A DNA stretch of 28,115 nt from a virus: IMG/VR virus record IMGVR_UViG_3300025687_000237, positions 1 through 28,115 of that record. One strand, given 5' to 3'. The translations under genes and the position numbers were made by a program. Below are positions 11,801-20,363 of this stretch, piece after piece; the first letter of the stretch is position 1; every line of letters begins with the position of its first letter. The notes beneath the pieces are model-generated. The model ran no database searches and had not been told where the DNA came from. It saw nothing but the letters and a program-made list of their open reading frames with translations.

Positions 11801-14800
11801 GCCCCGGCACGGTTAGATCATATCCAGTCTCTGTTTTGCCAGTATTTTCTACTTCTGTTACATAACTCCAACTTACATCTTTGTTATGGATAATATCCAC
11901 CCATCTTTGTTCCAGAACAGCTTCGCCTCTAAGAGCATAGGATCTAAGAGCGCAACTTCTAGTGCAAAAACCTTCTTTTCGGGCTTTAGCTAATGTCAGG
12001 TATAGCGTGCGGTTTTCCTTATGTCCGACCGCTTTCATAAGTATGGTAGCTATCTCTTCTGATATAGGAACCAAATCCGTTTTTTGGTACGACGGAGAGT
12101 TTTCATTTGGCTCAGTGCTTGAAAGAGCTTCCACATTTTTTTCGTGCGCTATATTTAGATCATCCTTTAGTTTAACTAAGTCCACACTGCTAATGGACAG
12201 AATCCAAAAGTCTTTGCCAGCTGTGGTCTTCTTGGAGTAACTAATTCTACTAGTAACTCCAAGAGTACGTAATAGCTGCTGACTTTCTTGAAGAAGTCTC
12301 AGGCTAGCGCTGCTTATGTTGGCTTGTAGCTGCGGTTTAGATTTTCCATGAGTAACACAAATACTTCCGTCGGTGTCTAGTAGCCCAGACAACAGTCCTA
12401 GTTTAAACTCTCTGCTTGCCGAAAACCAGCAAGGAGGCAAATGCTTATTTTGTGCACCCTTACCAATTAGGGGGTAAACCCATCCAGCAAAATCTGTCGA
12501 ATTAACAATCCATTTTTCACTAGCACCATATGAATTCTCGCTGATATTATGGCCTATGTGCGGGCTATCTATAAAGATTTCATCTAGATACTCTATGTAT
12601 CTCCCTGTAACGCATTTTTCGGTACCGGACAAGTTGACGGCCTTAAATTTATTACCAACTTTGTCAACCCAACCATCTCCGGCTAGGGCACCTATTACGT
12701 ATCCCACTTTCTTGTCAGCTGGGATTTTTTCTTTTAGTTTGCCTGTGCCCACAAAGTTAAAAAAGGAAGTTGTGCAGCATTTTTCTATATTTTTAGCATA
12801 CGGCACTAACATGCCGATACTTTCGGATGGACGACGTCTCGCAATATCCAGAGTTTTTGGTAAAATTCCGTACACTGCTCGCTCGTCGTCGTCTGTGATA
12901 ATTTGTTTTTTATTGTGTAGGGTGACCGTCCATACTTCTCTATCCTTATGAACAGACCAACCGCTTACGTCCGCCAACACCAATTTATCCAGAGCTTCAT
13001 CGTAAGCTACTACCTTAGTGTGTGGCAAGGCTTCGTAAAAATCAATATGATCTTTGGTGCCGATCAGGGCGTCTTTGTTGTACGGAAAATCTTCTAGGTT
13101 TACTACATAGAATTCACCTTCGTGCAAATAGGGCAAATCTACCCCAAATCTACTTGACATTTCTTTTGATACCTTCCTAATATTAAACCAGGCTTGATCC
13201 CGGTTACTAATATTATAATACATGTCTAAGTGTTTGTCAAGTATAAATATGAAAACGCTGCCAATTTGCAAGTCACCGTCAAAATCAGCGCCATAGCCCT
13301 TCACGATAAGTGGATTAAGTTTAATTGAGCTTCCTGCAATAGGCTTAGCTATATGTGCCTGTACACTATGTTTATGTAGTGATGGTGCACGGTTCATTAG
13401 TACAGGTCTATTTTGCATAACTACATCAAATGCACGTTTTGATACATCTGAATCTCTACGAACCTCTTCCCGAGCTTCTAATGGGGTATACCCCTGTCGT
13501 ACAAGTTGCTGGACAGCAAACGGTAAAAATATTTTTTTATATAATGTTTCAGGTAGTCCTATTTCATCAAGACCTAGTTGTGGGTCCAGAGTAATCGTAC
13601 TTCTAGCACTAAGGTCTTGGCGCTTGCCCCACAGCTTGCTATGCGCCATTCCGAACTTTGGTGATTTATTTCCTGCGATAGCTACCAGCACGCCTTCTTT
13701 TTTACTTTTATCAGGACGTGTATCTTCGGCAGTACCTACAGTGTATGTTAGTTCTTTGTATAAAGCTGTTTTAGCGGCGGGACCAAAAGCAGACATAAGA
13801 CCTGAGTCCTTGTAGTCTTTGAGGCTTTTGTTTACTAAAGCTAAGTCCCTATAATTATAATTTATTGGGGCCGAGTTTAAGTCGCCACTAGGTAAAGCGA
13901 ATGTTGGTCTATAAGCAGGGGGCATTACTGGGAAATTTTTCACCATGTATACGTCTGCTGGATTTTTATCAAACTTCTTTAAGGCTAATAAATATCTAGT
14001 TTTTTTATTTAGTTTGTTTATATCTGTTGGGGCAGCTTTTGCGAGAGCAGCTTTAGTTGATTTTATTTCGTCATCTATATTTATAGCCCTAAGCGTCTCT
14101 TCAATGCCTTGTGTGCCTGTTTTACCGTTGGGCAATTTAAATGTTTCTTGTAATAGCCCATCGAACTGTGGTTTGGTCACGCCCAGTAAAGACATAATCG
14201 GTTTTTCATACAGCGGGTGTGGCATTTTTTCAGTCAGCTCAATGTGTGACCACTTTTTACCCTTCATACCACCCGTTATTGTTTTATCAAATAAACCACC
14301 TTTAATAGCAGAAAGGTTCTTACCCACCAACATGTGTCCGGCATCTTCTAACTTTCCAGAACTCATAGCTAGGACTTCTTCATCCGTCATGGGTTCTAGC
14401 TCAAGCATATGCCCCTTTTTGTTGACATTAACGCCGACACCCTTTAAATGACCCAACAGCTTTTCAAAAGCAAAGTTAGTTTGTGGAGGCGGTATTGGCC
14501 TACCAGATTGTATGGCTGCCCACACCTCGTCATTTTGTTGTGATTTAAGCCCGGCGAACTCTTTTAAGTTCTCCTTGGCACCATGCGACAGTAAAGCAAA
14601 ACTGGACAGTGGGTCTACTTTCTGACCACCCTCTTTTCCTCTTACAGGCTGTTCGTCTATTGAGTACGTGCCGTAAGACCTGGCTTTAGCTTTATGGTCT
14701 ACGGTATGCATTAATTTCATTATATATTGATTGCCATTAAAAATTGGGTTTGTAAAAGGTTTACCACCCTTACCGTCCAGCAATACGTCATCGGCCTGTA

Positions 14801-17800
14801 GGCCGTTTTCTTTTAATTTGTTTTGAATATCTTTAAGATAATTCTTCCCACTAAAGTTTTCTATATAAAATTTCTTTCCAGTTTTCTTAGCAACCTTACC
14901 AGCCGCTGTTTCCAGTAGCTGGCCCGCGTTCATTCGGCCAGGCACACCGTTAGGGGACAGAATCAGGTCAATACGGTCGCCGTCTTTGGTGTGTGGGGCC
15001 TCGTCGTCAGGGATGATACGAGAAACGATGCTCTTGTTGCCGTGTCGACCCGCTATCTTGTCTCCAACTACCATGGGAGAGCTAGACTTTAGATGTATCT
15101 GTATCTTACCGCCAGATAACTTATTAACATAAACTACTTGTGCACGTTCGTGGCCCCTCCAGTATAGACTTCTGTTAGAGTATGGAACGTAAACACTTTT
15201 ATTCATGCTCTTTAAGATTCTATCGGTATCAGTCATATCCTTTGCTTCAAGATATGCTACTAGTATTCCGTCAGGGTCAACCCAAGAACCTTCTTTAATT
15301 ACTCCATCTTCATCGTATTTTTTGGAATCAGCGTCGGTCATTGCAGTTGGGTAGTTTACCCTAAATTTTTGTAGATTTAGTATCCCATCTTTATGAGTAA
15401 CCAGAGACTCTGTTACAATTTTAGATGAAGTAAACTTATTAGCTAAGCTTTCTGTAATAACGGCAGAGTCTTCATAATTTAAACCCTTCCAGGGCATGTA
15501 GGCCACATTTACGTTGAGCCCTAGCGCTAAACTTCCATCTTTATCGTCCTGGAAGTTGGTATGTGCTAGTATCGGTGATTTAGATGTAACCTCATCTCCA
15601 ACCTTAACCACAGGTTTAGAGTCTAAGAAAGTTTCTCTGTTGAGTGGGAAATTATTAAATAGCCCGACTTTTATTGTTTTATTTGACCCATCAGCTTTTA
15701 GGTGTACGTAATCATCTGTTATTTTGGTCACCTTAGCCTTACTAACTCCAGGCGGCAAAGAAGGGCTTAGGTATCGGGCCACAGCCTTTTCAAAGGTTAT
15801 GTCTTCGGAAACCCCAGTAATTTTAGATTCTACTAGCGGTGATTCCTTGTTGACTAGCGGTAATGCCTGCCCGGTCATCTTAGATCCAAATGAAGCTCTG
15901 ACAGCATCATTACTTTGTATAAATGGGATTAAGTTTGTAGGCCAGGAAAACAACGACCATGAACTTTCCATCCATGCGTCAACTTCCGAAGGTTTGACTT
16001 CTTTTACTGACCCACCAGACATTGCTTTAATTAATGGTTTCTTAGCAACTGGTTTACCATTTTTCATTTCCCACTGATCCGGGAAGGCAATAGTCATGGT
16101 AACTGCCTTTAGTGGTGTTATTTTTTTACGTGACCCATCGGGCATTATAACTTGTTTTTCTATATCAGTTCGACCCTTTTCTACGTCCGCCGGTAATGGC
16201 AGCGTAACACCAACTTTACCAGAATTACCTGTCCAAGAAGGAATATATCCCTCTTCTTTTACATATAATAATCCTCCAGGAACAGTAATTCCATAGACCT
16301 TACCTTTATAGTCTTTTCTGGAATGATGTCCTTTTTTAGGAAGTAATTGAGTATCAGACTTACCAAGAATGCGTACTTCATAAATGTCTAAGTATCTATC
16401 TTCTCTTTCATCTTGGTAGCATTTAATAGAGGGGGCTAATCCTAAACTAATCATAAGGCGCTCAACATCTTCGGCTAAACGCTTACTAGTAGTGGTATAA
16501 GTTTCACATTCCATGCGTTTAGCCTTTAGAGGATTTCGAGGATCTGTTCTGCGACCATCACCTTTCATTAAAGCATCAAGTAGAGCTTCTCTAGCCTCTA
16601 CCGGAGTTTCAAACAAATCTTCTGGAATGTATTTCTCGTGGCAGTAACCGAATTGAGAGAAGTACTCAGCTAGGTACGACGATTTAATGTAAAAACTATG
16701 GCTGGAATAACTATAGTTGAGCCCCATTTTGTTTAAGAGATTCTCTATAATAGCAATATTTTTTTCAATAGTTTGTGATATAGCAGTATGCGTTGGGATT
16801 CCTTTATGATTTTTTCGTAGAGACCCCTCGGATAATACCCACCCGACTAAAGCACACCAATCAGCCATCTTAAATTTATACAAATTCGAAAAAATCTTGT
16901 GTGTTAATGCTGGATTACCATCATACGCAATATGGTCCAGCTTCACCAGCCTAGATTTGCCATACATTTCTTCTGCGGTTTCAATACGGTATCCTAAATT
17001 ACTTCGCATATCGATAGGACGTACCCACATACGATGGTTATGGGTTACCGTTTGCTTAATTTTACGGTTTTCGAATGTGTATAGTTGACCTTCGTAGTCA
17101 AACTCTTGCACCTTGTGAGGGTGCAAAAAGTGTAATTTACCATCTATGTTACAAGCTAATTTGTCCCCTAGAGTAATCTCTACAACCGACTTCCAGCCCT
17201 CGGATGTAAGCGTAAGTGCTTGACTATCAAGGCATTCCGGAGTGTTGATCGGATCCAAGAATCCCATATGGCTAGGGTGCACATCGCGGACACCCATGGT
17301 AATAGCATGGGAGCTCTGAACACCACCAGTACCCATAACAGTAGTCTTACGCCATTCACCAAGAATACTAACCGGGTTAGTTTGTTCTGGAGTAGAACTT
17401 AAGTCCACAGTAGTATAGAATTTTTTTATTGGTGAAGTATATGTTTCAGATGATATAATGTCACGAATTTTTTCTTTACTATCTGTGCGTGAGGACAGCC
17501 CCATAGTTATGCCCTTCTTCTGTTTGTCTAAATACGCACTTAACAGATCAGGAGGAGTTAATAGGTTTTTGAATATGAGGCTGTCTCTTTCATCTTCTTT
17601 TTGCTCACCACGTAAAACACCAAGTATTTTTTTGGATGTAGCAAATAGAGTCTCTGCATTAACTTTGCTATGCTCTTCTCCAAGAGTTATTTTTGTAGTC
17701 ATTGGATTTACTTTTGTAGAGCTTAAGTATTCCTTTAACTGATCAACAGCAGAGTCAAAATCTTTTGGAGGTCTACGGGTTAGTTTTTCGACTAAACCAC

Positions 17801-18437
17801 GTATTTCTTTGTCTTCTCTATTTAGGCCAGATTTCTTATTTTCATCAAAAATATCAGATCCCCAAGCTTTTTTCATATTTTCTTCGGGATATGCAAGAGC
17901 CCTTAAAATTGGATATAATCTAAATTTCCTATTTGCAAGCGTCAGGTAGAATAATTTAGTTTCAGGGTCAAATATCATCTTAAAGTTATAACCCTTTTCA
18001 AGGTCAAACCAAGACTCTAGTTCACCGTTCTCTTTTGTTCTAGTATAGATCCCAGACTTTAATCTTAGCTGATTAATTGTTTGATATTCTGATCCATCTA
18101 CAATCATACTATACCTATTAGTAAGGGTAGGTATATTAGCTAGCCTAACATTTTTTGATTCATCGATTACTTTACCAGTATTATTATTAATCAAACGCAG
18201 ATGACCAAAGACAGGTAAAGACCAAGTTTTACCTTTCAGTTTTACTTCCTTTTGGGCCGGAGCATCTGTCTCGTTAACAGAGCCAGGGTCTGCTGACATT
18301 TCTACCAGCTCTAATGTATTTTTCTTACCAACTACTGGAAATTGATTAGAGATAAAATCTTTTATGTTGTTTAAGACTTCCCTATTCTGCTCGTAGGGTT
18401 CAAGTAGATTAATATTATCAGTTTTTTGTTTTGACAT
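8859..18437 (-). CDS. Fused beta-beta' multisubunit-type RNA polymerase with three inteins (3192 residues; about 2033 after splicing)
   Basis: One frame encodes both large RNA polymerase subunits. The beta part shows HPSHMGFLDPINTPE (about 387-401), joined after splicing to SGKVGVTLPLP, and the C-terminal beta motif GDKIAGRHGNKS (about 1124-1135). The beta' part shows RPVLMNRAPSLHKHSVQAH (about 1675), the metal-binding ADFDGD (1717-1722) joined after splicing to TMSVHVP, and the trigger-loop region TQLTMK joined to SFHSGG. Removing the inteins (402-738, 1723-2226, 2636-2953) leaves about 2033 residues, short compared with separate bacterial beta plus beta'. The enzyme would transcribe phage genes; no sigma or alpha homolog is seen in this window. 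The ATG at 18437 has AGGA 8 bases upstream and a strong promoter at 18489-18517. Four small genes follow with overlaps or a 9-base gap. Confidence 0.95.
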   Translation of the reverse strand: MSKQKTDNINLLEPYEQNREVLNNIKDFISNQFPVVGKKNTLELVEMSADPGSVNETDAPAQKEVKLKGKTWSLPVFGHLRLINNNTGKVIDESKNVRLANIPTLTNRYSMIVDGSEYQTINQLRLKSGIYTRTKENGELESWFDLEKGYNFKMIFDPETKLFYLTLANRKFRLYPILRALAYPEENMKKAWGSDIFDENKKSGLNREDKEIRGLVEKLTRRPPKDFDSAVDQLKEYLSSTKVNPMTTKITLGEEHSKVNAETLFATSKKILGVLRGEQKEDERDSLIFKNLLTPPDLLSAYLDKQKKGITMGLSSRTDSKEKIRDIISSETYTSPIKKFYTTVDLSSTPEQTNPVSILGEWRKTTVMGTGGVQSSHAITMGVRDVHPSHMGFLDPINTPECLDSQALTLTSEGWKSVVEITLGDKLACNIDGKLHFLHPHKVQEFDYEGQLYTFENRKIKQTVTHNHRMWVRPIDMRSNLGYRIETAEEMYGKSRLVKLDHIAYDGNPALTHKIFSNLYKFKMADWCALVGWVLSEGSLRKNHKGIPTHTAISQTIEKNIAIIENLLNKMGLNYSYSSHSFYIKSSYLAEYFSQFGYCHEKYIPEDLFETPVEAREALLDALMKGDGRRTDPRNPLKAKRMECETYTTTSKRLAEDVERLMISLGLAPSIKCYQDEREDRYLDIYEVRILGKSDTQLLPKKGHHSRKDYKGKVYGITVPGGLLYVKEEGYIPSWTGNSGKVGVTLPLPADVEKGRTDIEKQVIMPDGSRKKITPLKAVTMTIAFPDQWEMKNGKPVAKKPLIKAMSGGSVKEVKPSEVDAWMESSWSLFSWPTNLIPFIQSNDAVRASFGSKMTGQALPLVNKESPLVESKITGVSEDITFEKAVARYLSPSLPPGVSKAKVTKITDDYVHLKADGSNKTIKVGLFNNFPLNRETFLDSKPVVKVGDEVTSKSPILAHTNFQDDKDGSLALGLNVNVAYMPWKGLNYEDSAVITESLANKFTSSKIVTESLVTHKDGILNLQKFRVNYPTAMTDADSKKYDEDGVIKEGSWVDPDGILVAYLEAKDMTDTDRILKSMNKSVYVPYSNRSLYWRGHERAQVVYVNKLSGGKIQIHLKSSSPMVVGDKIAGRHGNKSIVSRIIPDDEAPHTKDGDRIDLILSPNGVPGRMNAGQLLETAAGKVAKKTGKKFYIENFSGKNYLKDIQNKLKENGLQADDVLLDGKGGKPFTNPIFNGNQYIMKLMHTVDHKAKARSYGTYSIDEQPVRGKEGGQKVDPLSSFALLSHGAKENLKEFAGLKSQQNDEVWAAIQSGRPIPPPQTNFAFEKLLGHLKGVGVNVNKKGHMLELEPMTDEEVLAMSSGKLEDAGHMLVGKNLSAIKGGLFDKTITGGMKGKKWSHIELTEKMPHPLYEKPIMSLLGVTKPQFDGLLQETFKLPNGKTGTQGIEETLRAINIDDEIKSTKAALAKAAPTDINKLNKKTRYLLALKKFDKNPADVYMVKNFPVMPPAYRPTFALPSGDLNSAPINYNYRDLALVNKSLKDYKDSGLMSAFGPAAKTALYKELTYTVGTAEDTRPDKSKKEGVLVAIAGNKSPKFGMAHSKLWGKRQDLSARSTITLDPQLGLDEIGLPETLYKKIFLPFAVQQLVRQGYTPLEAREEVRRDSDVSKRAFDVVMQNRPVLMNRAPSLHKHSVQAHIAKPIAGSSIKLNPLIVKGYGADFDGDLQIGSVFIFILDKHLDMYYNISNRDQAWFNIRKVSKEMSSRFGVDLPYLHEGEFYVVNLEDFPYNKDALIGTKDHIDFYEALPHTKVVAYDEALDKLVLADVSGWSVHKDREVWTVTLHNKKQIITDDDERAVYGILPKTLDIARRRPSESIGMLVPYAKNIEKCCTTSFFNFVGTGKLKEKIPADKKVGYVIGALAGDGWVDKVGNKFKAVNLSGTEKCVTGRYIEYLDEIFIDSPHIGHNISENSYGASEKWIVNSTDFAGWVYPLIGKGAQNKHLPPCWFSASREFKLGLLSGLLDTDGSICVTHGKSKPQLQANISSASLRLLQESQQLLRTLGVTSRISYSKKTTAGKDFWILSISSVDLVKLKDDLNIAHEKNVEALSSTEPNENSPSYQKTDLVPISEEIATILMKAVGHKENRTLYLTLAKARKEGFCTRSCALRSYALRGEAVLEQRWVDIIHNKDVSWSYVTEVENTGKTETGYDLTVPGHETFMSVDGIILSNTMSVHVPVGNAAVEEAYTMLPSKNVWQPGSKNNVPAGAFAKDYMLGLWHLTRERKSTNYSVKNIAEANKLNAAGKIGLNDTLTIAGKKTSLGRQMVINSLPKSMRANYDKEITKKELNSMLNDTATNHSKEFSQTIDALKDLALQFGHSFGSTISINDLDIDRSYRDNIVNKFKLEENAKWSNEQKATHWLKAQKQIEAAQDNYIKKTNKARGFYDMLESGSEGKHDSVRQLISMPGVKIDVHGKALPMPITKSYAEGLDQGEYWMSLYGARKGMVDRAINTEQSGAINKALLGVTKSLLVVEADCRTTDGVEIDVMDSRNLMDRFLAKTVPGVGKAGEEITSVLLTKARSKKLKSLEVRSPLTCEAINGVCQKCYGIAEDGNLVAIGTNIGVKEGQSVTERSTQLTMKCTVDSFTIDGSGSFTTLEQCFTESHAPSDTLKVIYLKDGGCMIVQANHPMWVNGEEKQAKDIVVGKDTLEVSLQSIINIYNSTEKDNSIAAAPGYWMGAFAGDGCFRYYANRPSVARACNIANIDMRIKEKLASQVDGIIKDKYYQVHNTKFSTLVSEQIQAKAKYKKLRLDWARLDKEWLAEFISGLIDTDGSKDRTGFKIYSNSFALLDQVRVMCAVLGIPATLRLEKRRDINNSQPFSLKLRDSEGINTWLNGRSIKVSTQWTPGKLRMKPIQPGCSEVVVARMFDLPIQSDIEMVYDRVTPDKRFITGTYINHNSFHSGGSAAAEQDVVAGFPRMEQVLKVPEIVAGKAVLAAIGGIVHRIEKSSIGGNDVYIAGVKHHVPFGRKILVKNGDKVLEGDQISSGSIKPQELMKYKGYQAARLQMVNDLEGVFGKEGLGKKTFETVIRGIANQAIVTDAKDSEYLRGDAVSLTKIKADNKDRAARGMEQITYEPYFKSIDTLAMDNPDWLSKLTVNRIRDTLKDGASLGAASNLHGTDPMPSYLYGTEFGKGKFY
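9579..10532 (-). other. Intein 3 (residues 2636-2953), LAGLIDADG type
   Basis: The 318-residue insert lies between TQLTMK and SFHSGG, in the beta' trigger-loop region. It starts CTVDSFTIDGSG, has block B MIVQANHPMWV, two LAGLIDADG helices (WMGAFAGDGCF, FISGLIDTDGS) and ends GTYINHN with +1 Ser. These are the canonical class 1 residues, so splicing should proceed normally. Confidence 0.94.
11760..13271 (-). other. Intein 2 (residues 1723-2226) with non-canonical splice residues, LAGLIDADG type
   Basis: The 504-residue insert splits ADFDGD from TMSVHVP in the beta' catalytic loop. Block A aligns (LQIGSVFIF against the usual CxxGDTxV), but residue 1 is Leu, encoded TTG, instead of Cys or Ser. 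Block B reads ITDDDERAV, with Asp where the conserved His is expected. The end is GIILSN, with Ser for the penultimate His; the terminal Asn and a +1 Thr remain. Block F reads GYDLTVPGHETF, so it has no class 3 cysteine. Two LAGLIDADG helices are present (VIGALAGDGWV, LLSGLLDTDGS). Confidence 0.9.
16224..17234 (-). other. Intein 1 (RNA polymerase residues 402-738), LAGLIDADG type
   Basis: The 337-residue insert lies between INTPE and SGKVG of the beta motif. It starts with Cys (CLDSQALTLT), has the block B TxxH motif (QTVTHNHRMWV), two LAGLIDADG helices (LVGWVLSEGSL and LLDALMKGDGR) and ends IPSWTGN with +1 Ser. The penultimate residue is Gly rather than the usual His, a variant I recall from other phage inteins. 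Splicing and homing functions both look intact. Confidence 0.93.
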
Positions 18438-18484
18438 TTAAATTTTCCTGGTATAAGATAAGTAATAATAGGTTATATTAGTCT

Positions 18485-18512
18485 TTGAAGTATATTAATT
18501 TTTATTTATAAA
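18485..18512 (+). promoter_or_regulatory. Candidate divergent promoter for the RavA/ViaA-like operon
   Basis: TTGAAG (18485-18490), a 16-base spacer and TATAAA (18507-18512) face the gene at 18551. It overlaps the opposite-strand RNA polymerase promoter, so the two could compete. Weaker match than its partner. Confidence 0.45.
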
Positions 18513-18517
18513 GTCAA
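18489..18517 (-). promoter_or_regulatory. Promoter of the RNA polymerase operon
   Basis: On the minus strand TTGACT (18517-18512), a 17-base spacer and TATACT (18494-18489) match the sigma70 pattern closely. The leader to the ATG at 18437 is about 45 bases and holds an AGGA ribosome site. A host-type promoter suits a phage polymerase that must first be made by the host enzyme. Confidence 0.75.
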
Positions 18518-18550
18518 CTACAAGAACCAACAGACAAGGGGAATAAGAGA

Positions 18551-19162
18551 ATGAATGACAAAATCGGCATGCAACACAAAATTTGCCCAGAGTGCCAAAC
18601 AGTAGAACTGACAGCACAGGAAGAAGCGACAAAGAGCCAGCGTTGTTATTGGTGTGAAATGGATTATATAAGAACACTAAGAGCAACTCTTGGGGACAAA
18701 ATGGCGAGTAGGTATAAAATGCCTACACCGGAAGACTTTGGTAGAACTGAACAAGAAATTATCATGGGAAGGCCTGACCCAAATAGATCCATTTTTAATA
18801 AACCCCCCACTATACCAATCAGAAACGGCGATGAGAAGGTGGGGTTTCAGAGGGACCCTAATCCCGATAATCCTGATTGGGATGATCATGCAAAGTTACT
18901 GCTAAAAGAGTTGGCGGGATTAGACGTAGATGACCCTCCGCAGATAACTGTAGTAGAAGCTCACGGTAACGCGGGAACAAAACTCAGGCTTGAATTCCCA
19001 GAGGGGATTGATCAAAAAACCGTCGATATCATTGAATCAATGCTCGACGTAACATTGATACAGATAGTTAAACTTTTAGTATTTGGGACAAAGCACGATG
19101 CAGTGCTGTCCCAGATGCGAGATATGTTAAATGGAAGAAATAACGGCCAGGAAATGGCATAA
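18551..19162 (+). CDS. Zinc-finger-containing hypothetical protein, 203 residues
   Basis: The N-terminus has CPEC (about residue 12) and CYWC (about residue 32), a four-cysteine zinc ribbon spaced by some 17 residues. A proline-rich linker (FNKPPTIPIRNG, RDPNPDNPDWDDH) and an acidic C-terminal domain follow. AAGGGG precedes the ATG. It is 14 bases ahead of the RavA-like gene and two genes ahead of the VWA gene, so it may belong to that system, perhaps as an adaptor. No family recognised. Confidence 0.6.
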   Translation: MNDKIGMQHKICPECQTVELTAQEEATKSQRCYWCEMDYIRTLRATLGDKMASRYKMPTPEDFGRTEQEIIMGRPDPNRSIFNKPPTIPIRNGDEKVGFQRDPNPDNPDWDDHAKLLLKELAGLDVDDPPQITVVEAHGNAGTKLRLEFPEGIDQKTVDIIESMLDVTLIQIVKLLVFGTKHDAVLSQMRDMLNGRNNGQEMA

Positions 19163-19176
19163 AGGAGATTTAGAGA

Positions 19177-20346
19177 ATGACAACGATTCGAGAGAAACTA
19201 AATAGTATTGAAAATGAGCTCGCAGGGCTGTTCGCAGAACGAGAAGATGTAATTCATGGTTTTCTGGTAGCCCTCTTGTCTGGTAAGCATATTCTTATGC
19301 TGGGCCCTCCTGGTACAGGTAAATCATTGTTGGCTCGTAAAGTGTTTAGTTCAATTACCGGGGCAAAAATCTTTGAAAAGCTACTGACTAGATTCACAGG
19401 ACCCGAAGAGGTATATGGCCCCATTTCAACTAAGAGCCTCAAAGAAGATAAATATTTGCGCAAAACGGCTGGGTACATGCCGGATTGTGATTTCGCCTTT
19501 ATTGATGAAACCTTTAAGGGCAGCAGCGCTATCCTCAACTCAATGCTAACTCTAGCAAATGAGGGAATCTTTCACAACGATGGTATTGCCATTAAAACTC
19601 CGCTAAAGACTATTGTTGGCGCATCGAACGAAATTCCAGAGGAAGGTGATGGTCTAGAAGCTTTTGATGACCGGTTGCAAATCAGGTTCATGATTAAAAA
19701 TATTTCAGATCGAGACGATATGTCAAAGATGTTAGAAAATAATTTTGACGCACCGCCCGAAAACACCATTTCGATGGCAGAGCTTGAAAAAGCAAAAGAA
19801 GCAACCAAGTCCATAGAAATTTCCGAAGACATCATGGGCGTATATCTTGACGTATGGAATACCTGCCGTAATAACGGTTACAACATTACAGATCGAGTGT
19901 TTAAGCAGGGCGTTGACATCATCAAGGCCGAAGCTTATCTAAATGGAAGAACACAAGTATCTGAAGAAGACTTTGAAGTACTTAGGCACGTATTCTGGAA
20001 AGACCCGGATGTACGAACCGACATTTACCGAACAATCTTGGGTGCAACCAACCCTCTTAAGAATAGGATCGAAGAAATCTACGAGGACGCTCAGGGAATT
20101 GTTAACGATGCAATGAAGAAGGCTAACACCCCCGAGGCATCCAAGATCGGCTTGGAAGTGGTTAATAAAATGAAATCTCGCCGCAAAGACATGGCCGGCA
20201 TCATTAAAGAGATGGAAAAGTCAAATAAGGACGTAAAACAGGCCAAGAAGAGACTCGCAAAGATCGACGGTTTCGTTAATCAGGTTTATTCGAAGCTGGT
20301 TGGAATTGAATTAGATCAGTTTGACGAGACAAACTCTAAATGGTAA
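19177..20346 (+). CDS. MoxR-family AAA+ ATPase, RavA-like
   Basis: The 389-residue protein has Walker A GPPGTGKS (43-50), the RavA-type stretch LLTRFTGPEEVYGPIS (69-84), Walker B FAFIDE (106-111) followed by AILNSMLTLANEGIF, sensor 1 in VGASNEIPEE, and an arginine in DDRLQIRF (about 166). These match E. coli RavA more closely than other MoxR branches. The C-terminal third is charged and helical. MoxR ATPases act with VWA proteins as chaperone-like remodelling machines, and the next gene, 17 bases on, encodes such a protein. GGAG precedes the ATG. In E. coli RavA/ViaA has been linked to respiratory complexes, lipids and aminoglycoside sensitivity; a phage role is unknown. Confidence 0.9.
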   Translation: MTTIREKLNSIENELAGLFAEREDVIHGFLVALLSGKHILMLGPPGTGKSLLARKVFSSITGAKIFEKLLTRFTGPEEVYGPISTKSLKEDKYLRKTAGYMPDCDFAFIDETFKGSSAILNSMLTLANEGIFHNDGIAIKTPLKTIVGASNEIPEEGDGLEAFDDRLQIRFMIKNISDRDDMSKMLENNFDAPPENTISMAELEKAKEATKSIEISEDIMGVYLDVWNTCRNNGYNITDRVFKQGVDIIKAEAYLNGRTQVSEEDFEVLRHVFWKDPDVRTDIYRTILGATNPLKNRIEEIYEDAQGIVNDAMKKANTPEASKIGLEVVNKMKSRRKDMAGIIKEMEKSNKDVKQAKKRLAKIDGFVNQVYSKLVGIELDQFDETNSKW

Positions 20347-20363
20347 AAAAATAAGGACTGAAC

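Noticed and set aside
11760-13271. Class 3 intein explaining the missing N-terminal nucleophile
   Set aside because: Block F reads YDLTV with Asp, not the cysteine that class 3 inteins use.
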